DNA from: Marmoricola sp.
GTDB lineage: Bacteria; Actinomycetota; Actinomycetes; Propionibacteriales; Nocardioidaceae
Reading direction: 5' to 3'
NCBI GenBank assembly: GCA_025964775.1
Contig: JAOPYE010000037.1
Coordinates: forward strand, 154,600 to 218,599
DNA: 64,000 nucleotides
In this document: one piece after another, positions 55,633 through 64,000 of the stretch
Layout: every line of letters starts with the position of its first letter
How positions within the stretch are numbered: the stretch's first letter is position 1
Notes under the pieces: model-generated
Told to the model about the DNA's origin: nothing
Seen by the model: the letters and a program-made list of their open reading frames with translations, nothing else
Databases searched by the model: none
Program-made: the position numbers and the translations under genes

Positions 55633-55646
55633 GTCGAGCCTCGACG

Positions 55647-56357
55647 TCACTCGATCCAGGGGCGAACGGCGAACCCCGAACCCTCCAGGGCCACACGGAC
55701 TGCCCGGGCCGTCGCGACCGCCCCCGGTGAATCACCGTGCACGCAGACCGTCCGCACGTCGCGATGTCCGGCGAGGACCACAGCGTTGACCGCCACCGCG
55801 TCCGGGTCGGTGATCAGCGCCCCGGGTTCGCCGCGGGGCAGCAGGCGACCAGCAGTGGTGTATCCGCGGTCCGGGAACCCTTCGGGGACCACGGTGCGAC
55901 CGGCGCGCTCGGCCAGCTCGAGCAGGAACGACCCGGGCAGTCCCAGCACCGGCAGCCGGCCGCTGCCAGCGAGCACTGCCGCCGCCTGCGAGGCGTCGTC
56001 GGCGACCCGGTTGTACAGGGCACCGTGCGGTTTGACGTAGCTCACCGTCGTGCCGGCCGACGTCGCGATCACCGACAGCGCCTCGACCTGCTCGGCCACC
56101 CAGTCCGCGAGGCGATCGTGGTGCACGTCCATCGGGCGCCTGCCGAAGCCCTCGCGGTCGGCGTAGGAGACCTGGGCGCCGACGACCACCCCGAGACCGG
56201 CAGCCCGCTCGCACACGGCTCGCATCACGTCGTCGTCCCCGGCGTGGAACCCGCAGGCGACGTTCGCGCTGGTGACCAGCGCCAGCAATGCCCGGTCGTC
56301 GGTGACGCCCTCTCCGAGGTCGGCATTCAGGTCGATCCGGAGCTGATCGGTGCTCAT
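55647..56357 (-). CDS. pxpA: 5-oxoprolinase subunit A (LamB/YcsF family)
   Basis: PxpA, 236 residues. Visible: IDLNADLGEGVTDDRALLALVTSANVACGFHAGDD, HVKPHGALYN-like VKPHGALYNRVADD near residue 105, and VCVHGDSPGAV at the C-terminus. It opens the hydrolysis of 5-oxoproline with PxpBC. ATG 56357 has CAGACT 6 nt upstream. Unlike the usual contiguous order, 460 bp with a hairpin and DnaA-box-like sites separate it from pxpB. Confidence 0.9.
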   Translation of the reverse strand: MSTDQLRIDLNADLGEGVTDDRALLALVTSANVACGFHAGDDDVMRAVCERAAGLGVVVGAQVSYADREGFGRRPMDVHHDRLADWVAEQVEALSVIATSAGTTVSYVKPHGALYNRVADDASQAAAVLAGSGRLPVLGLPGSFLLELAERAGRTVVPEGFPDRGYTTAGRLLPRGEPGALITDPDAVAVNAVVLAGHRDVRTVCVHGDSPGAVATARAVRVALEGSGFAVRPWIE

Positions 56358-56479
56358 GCGACCAGTCTGCCCGCACCCCTGCTGCGAATCACTGACTGAG
56401 AAGTATCTGAGAAGGCGTCAAGGTAGGCAACTTCGGGTAGGTCCCGCTCGTCGTACATCTCGAAGGGCAACAACCGGGA

Positions 56480-56507
56480 GGGAATCCTCCACCCGGGCCG
56501 CGCGTTG
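56480..56507 (+). promoter_or_regulatory. SigR/SigH-type promoter upstream of sigB
   Basis: GGGAAT (56480-56485), 18 nt, GTTG (56504-56507): a perfect match to GGGAAT-N18-GTT(G) of thiol-oxidative-stress ECF sigma factors. The start would lie near 56514, giving a 48-nt leader with GGGAGG. In mycobacteria sigB is likewise driven by SigH/SigE. Confidence 0.7.
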
Positions 56508-56561
56508 AAGACATCAGGACCTCTGAACACCGGTCCTAATGCGAGAAAAAGGGAGGCCGTT

Positions 56562-57509
<948 letters not shown>

Positions 57510-57520
57510 GCTGGGCTGGG

Positions 57521-57539
57521 CTGGGTCCGGCGGACCCAG
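57521..57539. terminator. Hairpin between convergent sigB and coaE
   Basis: CTGGGTCC (57521-57528), loop GGC, GGACCCAG (57532-57539), preceded by a GCTGG-type repeat. No T-tract. Possible shared terminator for the two convergent genes. Confidence 0.5.
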
Positions 57540-57557
57540 GAGCGTCCCAGAAATCTC

Positions 57558-58142
57558 TCAGCGCACCAGGTCGAAGACCTCCGTCACCCGGCGACGGAGG
57601 TCTTCGATCGTCCCGGTGTTCTCGATGACGTGCGTCGCGATCGCCAATCGGTCCGCACGGCCGGCCTGAGCCGCCATCCGGGACTCGGCCTCCTCGAGGG
57701 TCCAGCCGCGATCACGCACCATGCGTTCGATCTGCGCGGTCGCCGGTGCGTCGACGACGATGACGGCGTCGAACGTGTCGGCGCGGCCGCTCTCCGCGAG
57801 CAGCGGGATGTCGTGGACCACCAGGGCCCCGTCAGGTGCCGTGGTCTCGAGCTCGACGATCCGCTCGAAGACCAGCGGATGCACGATCGCCTCGAGACGC
57901 TTGCGTGCAGCAGCATCAGCGAAGACCAGCGCGCCCATCGCAGGCCGGTCCAGGTCCCCGGCCGGAGTGAGCACCTCGTCCCCGAACTCCTCGACCACGG
58001 CCGTGAGTCCTGGCGTGCCCTTCTCGACCACCTCGCGGGCCAAGGCGTCACCGTCGATGATCACGGCACCGAGCTCGGCCAGCATCGCCGAGACCGTGCT
58101 CTTGCCCGATGCGATCCCGCCGGTCAGGCCTACTCTCGTCAC
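57558..58142 (-). CDS. coaE: Dephospho-CoA kinase
   Basis: Last step of CoA synthesis, ATP-dependent phosphorylation of dephospho-CoA. 194 residues with the P-loop GLTGGIASGKST at residues 5-16, DGDALAREVV near 30, HPLVFERIVE near 88 and VVHDIPLLAE near 108. GTG start at 58142 preceded by TAACCT 6 nt upstream (leaderless). Alone, divergent from an AMP-ligase. Confidence 0.94.
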   Translation of the reverse strand: MTRVGLTGGIASGKSTVSAMLAELGAVIIDGDALAREVVEKGTPGLTAVVEEFGDEVLTPAGDLDRPAMGALVFADAAARKRLEAIVHPLVFERIVELETTAPDGALVVHDIPLLAESGRADTFDAVIVVDAPATAQIERMVRDRGWTLEEAESRMAAQAGRADRLAIATHVIENTGTIEDLRRRVTEVFDLVR

Positions 58143-58148
58143 GGGTCG

Positions 58149-58180
58149 AGGTTATCGAGCCGCGCGGCGTCTGCAAGGAT
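58149..58180. promoter_or_regulatory. Divergent leaderless promoters coaE / AMP-ligase
   Basis: Minus strand TAACCT (58149-58154) is 6 nt from the coaE GTG; plus strand AAGGAT (58175-58180) is 6 nt from the ligase ATG. The 44-bp gap has no room for Shine-Dalgarno leaders on both sides, except a GAGG near the ligase ATG. Confidence 0.5.
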
Positions 58181-58186
58181 CGAGGC

Positions 58187-59455
58187 ATGGCTGGTGATCC
58201 GCAGACCCCCGCACTGGCTGCCGGGGACCGGGTCGCGCTGCTCGTGCCGGGGTCGGCCGGGTACCTCGACGGCGTGATCTCGCTGCTGGTCCGTGGGATC
58301 GTCCCCATCCCGCTCGACCCGCGACTGACCAGCACCGAGCGCACGGCGATCCTGGCCGGGCTGGAGCCGACCGTCGTGGTGACCGACCCCGCCGGTCTGG
58401 CGGCCGTCACTGCGGCCTGGCGGGCGGGCGACATCCCGCTCGCACGACCGATGCACGTCACCAGCGGAACCACGGGATCGCCCAAGGGTGTCTTCAGCGG
58501 CGTCCTGTCCCCCGCCGACGCAGACGCCCTGCTCGCCGAGGAGCGGGACCTGTGGGAGTTCGGCCCCGACGACGTGAACCTGGTGCTCAGCCCGCTGTAC
58601 CACTCGGCACCGCTGCGCTTCGCCGTCGGGACGCTCCTCGCCGGCGGGCGGGTGGTGCTGCCCGCGACCGCAGGGCACGGCTTCGACCCAGCTGCGGTGA
58701 CGGCTGCGATCGAGCACCACCGGCCGACGACCATGTTCTGCGTCCCAGCGCACCTGCAGCGTCTGTTCAACTACTGGGACACGACAGGCTGGCCCGACCT
58801 GAGCTGCTTCCGACTGGTCGCGCACGCGGGAGCGCCGTGCCCGGACTCCCTCAAGCACCGGCTGATCACGGCGTTCGCACCGGGGTCGACCTGGGAGTTC
58901 TACGGAGCAACCGAGGGACAGTTCACCGCCTGTCGCAGCGAGGAGTGGCTCGAACGACCCGGCACCGTCGGGCGGGCACGGCCCGGACGTGGCCTGCGGA
59001 TCGATGCTGACGGGCTCATCTGGTGCACGGTGCCGGCGCACGCGCGTTTCACGTACTTCGGCGCGCCCGAGAAGACCGCGGCTGCGTGGCAGGGCAACTC
59101 GTTCACCGTCGGTGACCTGGGTCGCCTCGATGCCGACGGGTACCTGTACCTCGAGGGCCGCCGCGAGGACCTGATCATCACTGGCGGCGTGAACGTCTAT
59201 CCGGCCGAGATCGAGAACGCTCTGTCCGAACATCCGGGCGTCGAGGACGTCGCCGTGTTCGGCGTACCGGACGAGGACTGGGGACAGCGGGTGTGTGCGG
59301 CGTACGTCGGCGAGGCGGAGGAGGACGACCTGCGCTCCTGGGCGGCCGAGCGGCTCTCGCCGCCGAAGCGCCCGAAGCAGTACCGGCGTCTCGAGGAGAT
59401 CCCGCGCACCCTGACCGGCAAGATCCTGCGGCGCGAGCTCACGCCGGGCAGCTGA
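58187..59455 (+). CDS. AMP-binding acyl-CoA ligase, compact N-terminus
   Basis: ANL-superfamily ligase of 422 residues, about 70-90 shorter than usual because the first subdomain is missing; the P-loop TSGTTGSPKGV sits near residue 92. The rest is intact: SPLYHSAP, EFYGATEG near 245, GDLGRLDADGYLYLEGR, GGVNVYPAEIENAL near 346 and catalytic lysine in TLTGKILRRE near 413. Substrate unknown. It overlaps the convergent GlxA-type regulator by 17 bp. Confidence 0.85.
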   Translation: MAGDPQTPALAAGDRVALLVPGSAGYLDGVISLLVRGIVPIPLDPRLTSTERTAILAGLEPTVVVTDPAGLAAVTAAWRAGDIPLARPMHVTSGTTGSPKGVFSGVLSPADADALLAEERDLWEFGPDDVNLVLSPLYHSAPLRFAVGTLLAGGRVVLPATAGHGFDPAAVTAAIEHHRPTTMFCVPAHLQRLFNYWDTTGWPDLSCFRLVAHAGAPCPDSLKHRLITAFAPGSTWEFYGATEGQFTACRSEEWLERPGTVGRARPGRGLRIDADGLIWCTVPAHARFTYFGAPEKTAAAWQGNSFTVGDLGRLDADGYLYLEGRREDLIITGGVNVYPAEIENALSEHPGVEDVAVFGVPDEDWGQRVCAAYVGEAEEDDLRSWAAERLSPPKRPKQYRRLEEIPRTLTGKILRRELTPGS

Positions 59456-60389
59456 AGGACTGCCGGTAGCCCTGCGGACTGACGCCCCGGACCCGGCCGA
59501 AGTGCTGGCGCATGATGGCCGCATTGCCGAAGCCGACCTCGCCGGCGATCCGCTCGATCGAGGAGTCGCTGGCCTCGAGAAGTTCCTCGGCGGCGATCAC
59601 GCGCTGGTTGGTCACCCAGGCGTGCGGCGTCGTACCGGTCTCGGCGCGGAACCGGCGGGCGAAGGTGCGCGGTGACATGTGCGCGCGTTTCGCCAGTTCC
59701 TCGATGCTGTGGTCCTCGCCGAGGTTGTCGACGATCCAGACGAGCAGTGGACCGAGGGTCTCGGCTGCGCAGTCCGGAACCGGCCGGGCGATGTACTGGG
59801 CCTGGCCACCTTCGCGTTGCGGCGGCACGACCATCCGACGCGCGACCATCGAGGCCACCTTGCCGCCGAACTCCTTGCGCCACAGGTGCAGGCAGGCGTC
59901 CAGGCCGGCCGCGGAGCCGGCTGAGGTGATCACCGGGCCCTCGTCGACGTAGAGCACCTCGGGGACGACCTTCGCCTTGGGGAACTGTGCCTGCAGATCG
60001 GCTGAGTGCATCCAGTGCGTGGTGCACTCGCGGCCGTCGAGCAGTCCGGCCGCACCGAGCACGAACGCCCCCGAGCACACCGAGAGCACCCGGGCGCCGC
60101 GGGCGACTGTCTCGCGCAGCAGCTCGAGGACCTCCTCAGGCACCGGCCAGTCGCGCTGCAGCGCCGGGATGCAGACCAGATCGGCGACCGCGGCACGATC
60201 GAGGCCGTGCTCGACGTGCAGGTCGAAGCCCATGCTGGTCGAGACCCGGCCTGCGCCCGCCGAGCAGACAGCGAAGTCGATCGTTGGAATGTCGTGGGCG
60301 GTCCGGTCCACGCCCCAGGCCTCGCACAGCACCCCGAGCTCGAACGGAGCGACACCGTCGAACACGATCACGGCCACATTGGAGAGCAT
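59439..60389 (-). CDS. GlxA-type AraC-family regulator (DJ-1/PfpI domain + AraC HTH)
   Basis: 316 residues. N-terminal DJ-1/PfpI-like domain (VAVIVFDGVAPFELGVLCEAWGVD, with SVCSGAFVLGAAGLLDGRECTTHW around the nucleophile-elbow Cys near residue 105) and C-terminal AraC HTHs (LAKRAHMSPRTFARRFRAETGTTPHAWVTNQRVIAAEELLEAS, VGFGNAAIMRQHFGRVRGVSPQGYRQSF). Target unknown. Repeated TTGGCAG boxes lie upstream, possibly autoregulatory. Confidence 0.9.
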   Translation of the reverse strand: MLSNVAVIVFDGVAPFELGVLCEAWGVDRTAHDIPTIDFAVCSAGAGRVSTSMGFDLHVEHGLDRAAVADLVCIPALQRDWPVPEEVLELLRETVARGARVLSVCSGAFVLGAAGLLDGRECTTHWMHSADLQAQFPKAKVVPEVLYVDEGPVITSAGSAAGLDACLHLWRKEFGGKVASMVARRMVVPPQREGGQAQYIARPVPDCAAETLGPLLVWIVDNLGEDHSIEELAKRAHMSPRTFARRFRAETGTTPHAWVTNQRVIAAEELLEASDSSIERIAGEVGFGNAAIMRQHFGRVRGVSPQGYRQSFSCPA

Positions 60390-60410
60390 GGACAGCAGGG
60401 TTGCACGAAC

Positions 60411-60459
60411 TTGGCAGAAAATCGAGGGCAGGTGACTTTCGTGCCACTGTTGGCAGGAA
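60411..60459. promoter_or_regulatory. TTGGCAG-type repeats between GlxA regulator and small membrane gene
   Basis: Direct copies TTGGCAGAAA (60411-60420) and TTGGCAGGAA (60450-60459), the second within an inverted repeat TGCCA-CTGT-TGGCA (60442-60455). TTGGCA at 60450-60455 also lies 15 bp before CAGGAT at 60471, a possible promoter for the 41-residue ORF. Candidate binding sites of the GlxA-type regulator. Confidence 0.4.
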
Positions 60460-60483
60460 AAAAACGAGCGCAGGATTACTGCC

Positions 60484-60609
60484 ATGAGCGAAATCCTGAG
60501 CACCGTCGTGGTCGTGATGATCCTGTTGGCCGGTCTGGCAGCACTCGTCCGGTGGGTTCGCCGGGACACCTTCAGCAGCCCCCCGAGACGATCGCGCACC
60601 GCGAATTGA
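60484..60609 (+). CDS. Small membrane peptide, 41 residues
   Basis: ATG 60484 to TGA 60609. The product has one transmembrane helix (STVVVVMILLAGLAALVRWV) followed by a basic tail. CAGGAT lies 7 nt upstream of the ATG. No family recognised. It is divergent from the GlxA regulator and may be its target. Confidence 0.45.
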   Translation: MSEILSTVVVVMILLAGLAALVRWVRRDTFSSPPRRSRTAN

Positions 60610-60627
60610 TCGAGCCGACCCTGCGGG

Positions 60628-62658
60628 TCACCGAGACCTGAGTCGGCTCGGCGTGGAGAACCTGCCGGCGACCAGGCCGTCCCGGCCACGCACGCGGACC
60701 AGGTACACCCGGTTGTGCTCCAACCGACCGGTCGTGAAGACGGTCGCCCAGGTGGCGCCGACTGACCGCCACCTGCCGTACAAGGTGCGGATCTGTACGT
60801 CGTAACGGCTCGCGCCACGCACCGGGTGCCAGCTGACCAGGAACTCCCGCCCCGCGATCCGGCGCAGCTGGGGTGGCAGGGGCGGCGCCGTGACGGTGCC
60901 ACCGGCGATCGCATCGACAGGGGCACTGAACTGCCCGACGTCGGTCGCACTCGCTGCCGCCACCGTGAACTCGTAGGACCCGCCGGCCTCGAGCCCGGCG
61001 ATCGTCACGCTCGGGGATGACGTCGACCTGGATTGGAACGCGTTCGATCCCGTACGCCACCACTCGACGTAGTAGCCGGTGGCGCCCGCGACCGAGGGCC
61101 AGCTCAACGCGACGGCGTGATGCGCGGGGGTCGCGGAGAGGTGCGAAACCCGGCCCAGCGGCGCCGGGAACGGCGTCGGAGTCTGCGTCGGCGTGGGGGT
61201 CGGCGTCGGCGTGGGGGTCGGCGTGGGGGTCGGCGTGGGGGTCGGAGTCGGCGTGGGGGTCGGCGTCGGCGTGGGGGTCGGAGTCTGCGTCGGAGTCGGA
61301 GTCGGCGTCGGAGTCGGCGTCGGAGTCGGAGTGGGAGTCGGGCTGGGCCCGGGGCTACCGGGCATCGTGACCGTGACCGCGTTCGACGTGATCGGGTTGC
61401 CCGCGGCGTCAGTCGCGGTGGCCAGCACCTTCGCCGCCTGGACCCGGAACTCGTACTGCTGACCAGGCGCCAGCAACGGTGCCAGCGTCGAACCGGCGCT
61501 CGGACCGCAAGTGGTGACCTGATCCCGGTAGCTCGACGGATCGATCTGGTAGACCGGCGGGTTGTCGTACTGGGTCGAAGACAGGACCCGTGCGACATCG
61601 GGTAGCTCGTTCCAGGTCGACGCCCCGGCTTCACGGCAGTAGACCAGCATCCGCGTCGCGCCGTCGATCGGAGCCCAGGACAGCGAGACCGAGTTCGCTG
61701 AGGTCGGGATGGACGCGGTCAGGCGCGGCACGACCGGGGGCCCGACGGGCATGACCGGAGGCTGCGCGCCGGGCGCACCGATCCCGAGCGTGCTGAAGGC
61801 GTTCTCGATGCCGGCCGCCAGATCGACCTCACCCTGTGCCGTCGGGTGGGCGCCGTCGTACGTGTCCGCGTACCCGCGCCAGTACTGGGTGACGTCAGCC
61901 ATCACCACCCGGCTGGTCGGCGTCGACCAGGTCGGCACGGCCTGGGCCAGCTTCTGGTTGTACTCAGGGGCGAGCTCGACCAGGCGCTGGTTCGCCGGCG
62001 AACCGTTCGGCACCTGCGCGTAGGCCAGGTTGACCATCACGATGGTCGCCGTCGGCTTGGCTGAGCGCACCTGGTCGATGTACGCCCTGGCGTTCGCCAG
62101 CAGCTCGTCCACCGAGTAGGGACCCGTCGTTCCATCCGGACGGAGACGGCTCTGGGTCAGATCGTTGTAGCCGTAGAACTCCACCACGACGTCGGGGTCG
62201 TAGTAGGACGTCGCCCAGTTGATGCTGCTCGCACCGGTGGAGGAGTAGATCGTCGGTTGCAGCTGCTCGGCCAGCTGCGCGCCGCCGCGCGAGAAGTGGT
62301 CCTGATCGAAGCCGCACGCGGCGTAGGAGTGGTCCCCCCACGCGTAGGTGGTGTAGTTGATCAGGTCGCTGAACGGCCCGACGAAGTCGACGTTCACCCC
62401 GGAGGCGCGGAGGTGCTGGTCGAAGAAGTAGCGCCACGTGTAGTCGCCGTCGGAACCGTTGGTCATCGAGTCCCCGGTGAGCAGGATCTTCACGGGGTGG
62501 GTGGCCGGATCCGGCGCCGGCGCAGGCGGACAGCTCGGGTCGTACTGGGTCGGACTGCCCGCGGATGCACCTGCCGGAGAACCAAGCAGGGTCGCGGTCA
62601 CCAGCGCTGCGAGCACGGCCCCGACCAGGCACGTGATCACCGAGCGTCCGTACCCCAT
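60628..62658 (-). CDS. Secreted SGNH hydrolase with fibronectin type III domains and a Pro-Thr linker
   Basis: Extracellular enzyme of 676 residues. Signal peptide to about residue 33 (GASA). SGNH domain with GDSMTNG near 62, GGAQL, GYNDLT near 164, and [10 protein letters not shown] near 268. Then a fibronectin type III-like domain (~310-430), a Pro-Thr linker (~435-500) and two more FnIII-like domains (~505-676). Probable esterase/lipase acting on a polymer at the cell surface. Monocistronic, ahead of the rpsA terminator. Confidence 0.87.
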   Translation of the reverse strand: MGYGRSVITCLVGAVLAALVTATLLGSPAGASAGSPTQYDPSCPPAPAPDPATHPVKILLTGDSMTNGSDGDYTWRYFFDQHLRASGVNVDFVGPFSDLINYTTYAWGDHSYAACGFDQDHFSRGGAQLAEQLQPTIYSSTGASSINWATSYYDPDVVVEFYGYNDLTQSRLRPDGTTGPYSVDELLANARAYIDQVRSAKPTATIVMVNLAYAQVPNGSPANQRLVELAPEYNQKLAQAVPTWSTPTSRVVMADVTQYWRGYADTYDGAHPTAQGEVDLAAGIENAFSTLGIGAPGAQPPVMPVGPPVVPRLTASIPTSANSVSLSWAPIDGATRMLVYCREAGASTWNELPDVARVLSSTQYDNPPVYQIDPSSYRDQVTTCGPSAGSTLAPLLAPGQQYEFRVQAAKVLATATDAAGNPITSNAVTVTMPGSPGPSPTPTPTPTPTPTPTPTPTQTPTPTPTPTPTPTPTPTPTPTPTPTPTPTPTPTQTPTPFPAPLGRVSHLSATPAHHAVALSWPSVAGATGYYVEWWRTGSNAFQSRSTSSPSVTIAGLEAGGSYEFTVAAASATDVGQFSAPVDAIAGGTVTAPPLPPQLRRIAGREFLVSWHPVRGASRYDVQIRTLYGRWRSVGATWATVFTTGRLEHNRVYLVRVRGRDGLVAGRFSTPSRLRSR
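61175..61340. repeat. Hexanucleotide-type tandem repeat encoding a Pro-Thr linker
   Basis: About 165 bp of GGCGTG/GGGGTC/GGCGTC/GGAGTC hexamers, mostly arranged as 12-bp GGCGTGGGGGTC units, encodes a (Thr-Pro)n tract with two Gln interruptions. It is expandable or contractible by slippage and will complicate assembly. Confidence 0.9.
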
Positions 62659-62731
62659 CGCGCCACCCTATTCATCGCGGTGGCGATGATCCAAACCAGG
62701 CGCGCCACCCGATCAGCAGATGTCCGGAATG

Positions 62732-62767
62732 CGACGAGCCCGGAGCCAATCGGCTCCGGGCTCGTCG
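62732..62767 (-). terminator. Terminator of rpsA
   Basis: 16-bp perfect stem (62732-62747 with 62752-62767), 4-nt loop, 18 bp beyond the rpsA stop; minus-strand downstream reads CATTCC, so U-tract is weak. Confidence 0.8.
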
Positions 62768-62785
62768 TTCAGACGGTGCGGTGAC

Positions 62786-64000
62786 TCAGGCGGTCCCGCC
62801 GGTGAGCTTCTCGCGAAGCGCCTGCAGCGCCTCGTCCGATGCCAGCGAACCGCCCTCGGGGGCGTCGCCCTCGGTGCCGGCCTCGCTCGAGTACGACGTC
62901 GCTTCGCCGGCCTCGGCCTCGGCAACCTTCGCCTCGGCCTGCTGCTTGACGTGCGCCTCCCAGCGCTCGTGCGCCTTGGCGTACTGGTCCTCCCAGACCT
63001 TGCGCTGCTCGTCGTAGCCCTCGAGCCACTCGCCCGTGTCGGGGTCGAAGCCTTCGGGGTAGATGTAGTTGCCGGCCTCGTCGTAGGTCGCGGTCATGCC
63101 GTAGAGCGTCGGGTCGAAGTCCTCGGCCTCGGCAGCGGTCGAGGTCTCGTTCGCCTGCTTCAGCGAGAGCGAGATCCGGCGACGCTCGAGGTCGATGTCG
63201 ATGATCTTGACCATGACGTCGTCGTTGACCTGGACGACCTGCTCGGGGATCTCCACGTGGCGCTCGGCCAGCTCGGAGATGTGCACCAGGCCCTCGATGC
63301 CCTCCTCGACGCGGACGAACGAACCGAAGGGCACCAGCTTGGTGACCTTGCCCGGCACGATCTGGCCGATCTGGTGGGTCCGGGCGAAGTGCTGCCACGG
63401 GTCTTCCTGCGTTGCCTTGAGCGAGAGCGAGACGCGCTCGCGCTCCATGTCGACGTCGAGCACCTCGACGGTGACCTCGTCGCCGACGGTGACGACCTCG
63501 GACGGGTGGTCGATGTGCTTCCAGGACAGCTCGGAGACGTGCACCAGGCCGTCGACGCCACCGAGGTCCACGAAGGCACCGAAGTTGACGATCGAGGACA
63601 CGACACCCTTGCGGATCTGGCCCTTCTGCAGCTGGGTGAGGAAGCCGTGGCGAACCTCGGACTGGGTCTGCTCGAGCCACGCACGACGCGAGAGCACGAC
63701 GTTGTTGCGGTTCTTGTCCAGCTCGATGATCTTGGCCTCGAGCTCCTTGCCGACGTACGGCTGGAGGTCGCGGACACGACGCATCTCGACCAGCGATGCG
63801 GGCAGGAAGCCGCGCAGGCCGATGTCGAGGATCAGGCCGCCCTTGACGACCTCGATGACGGTGCCCTTGACGGCCTCGTCCTTCTCCTTGAGTTCCTCGA
63901 TCGTGCCCCAGGCGCGCTCGTACTGAGCACGCTTCTTGGACAGGATCAGGCGGCCTTCTTTGTCCTCCTTGGTGAGAACGAGGGCCTCGACCTCATCGCC
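62786..64000 (-). CDS. rpsA: 30S ribosomal protein S1 (5' part outside window)
   Basis: 404 C-terminal residues; the N-terminal part lies beyond the right edge. Several S1 OB-fold domains are visible (GLRGFLPASLVE, GAFVDLGGVDGLVHVSELSW, GSFVRVEEGIEGLVHISELAE), each closing with an LSLK-type strand. The actinobacterial tail follows: DPTLYGMTATYDEAGNYIY, then WEDQYAKAHERWEAH and an acidic end. It binds mRNA on the 30S subunit and aids unfolding of structured leaders; leaderless mRNAs do not need it. Confidence 0.95.
   Translation of the reverse strand, partial: GDEVEALVLTKEDKEGRLILSKKRAQYERAWGTIEELKEKDEAVKGTVIEVVKGGLILDIGLRGFLPASLVEMRRVRDLQPYVGKELEAKIIELDKNRNNVVLSRRAWLEQTQSEVRHGFLTQLQKGQIRKGVVSSIVNFGAFVDLGGVDGLVHVSELSWKHIDHPSEVVTVGDEVTVEVLDVDMERERVSLSLKATQEDPWQHFARTHQIGQIVPGKVTKLVPFGSFVRVEEGIEGLVHISELAERHVEIPEQVVQVNDDVMVKIIDIDLERRRISLSLKQANETSTAAEAEDFDPTLYGMTATYDEAGNYIYPEGFDPDTGEWLEGYDEQRKVWEDQYAKAHERWEAHVKQQAEAKVAEAEAGEATSYSSEAGTEGDAPEGGSLASDEALQALREKLTGGTA

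Noticed and set aside
61175..61340. CRISPR array or satellite in the repeat block
   Set aside because: Repeats are contiguous hexamers without spacers and encode a Pro-Thr linker in frame.

Overview
High-GC actinobacterial chromosome, most likely a member of the Nocardioidaceae or a close relative. This rests on the base composition, frequent GTG starts, the actinobacterial rpsA C-terminus, SepH, DUF5998, DUF3556 and DUF4192 families, LprG/P55-like genes, and a sigA-parE-parC-sepH-hemH neighbourhood that resembles the Streptomyces hrdB region. No phage, insertion sequence, CRISPR array, tRNA or rRNA is visible. The assignment is inference, not a database result.

Layout. 1-9.5 kb: inositol monophosphatase (cut by the window edge), ferrochelatase, an MFS exporter, a sugar-lactone oxidase, a TRIC-like channel, sepH, a two-domain fatty acyl-CoA reductase behind an operator-like palindrome, a thiosulfate sulfurtransferase and thymidine kinase. 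9.6-27.1 kb: phosphatase/DUF5998/GNAT-acyl-CoA synthetase operon, topoisomerase IV subunits parC and parE, an LprG-P55-like lipoprotein/transporter operon, a carbonic anhydrase, a secreted SGNH hydrolase operon and an FUSC protein. 27.3-31.0 kb: DUF7455, an EamA permease, and a hydratase/isomerase plus FadD19-like ligase pair behind a KstR-type motif. 31.0-31.7 kb: a gene-poor, hairpin-rich spacer. 31.7-38.6 kb: AraC regulator, small membrane ORFs, stress protein, a short SerA operon, MFS, K+ channel, secreted HNH nuclease.

38.6-47.3 kb holds the most distinctive accessory block: an AraC-type regulator divergent from a tightly packed five-gene operon (acyl-CoA ligase, thiolase, DUF3556 membrane protein, carotenoid-desaturase-like flavoprotein, secreted FG-GAP protein). 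47.3-64 kb: the principal sigma factor, a HhH DNA repair protein, a glutamate-cysteine ligase-like enzyme, DUF4192, dinB, 5-oxoprolinase pxpA/pxpBC, a sigB-like sigma factor with a near-perfect SigR/SigH-type promoter, coaE, a compact AMP-ligase, a GlxA-type regulator, a secreted SGNH-fibronectin protein and rpsA (cut by the right edge). Between pxpA and pxpB lies a 460-bp spacer carrying a cluster of DnaA-box-like nonamers, which no annotated gene explains.

Recurring features. At least ten genes have a perfect TAnnnT hexamer ending 6 or 7 nt before the start codon, the geometry expected of leaderless mRNAs. Operons are tight, with frequent ATGA/GTGA overlaps, and several convergent pairs share stop codons.
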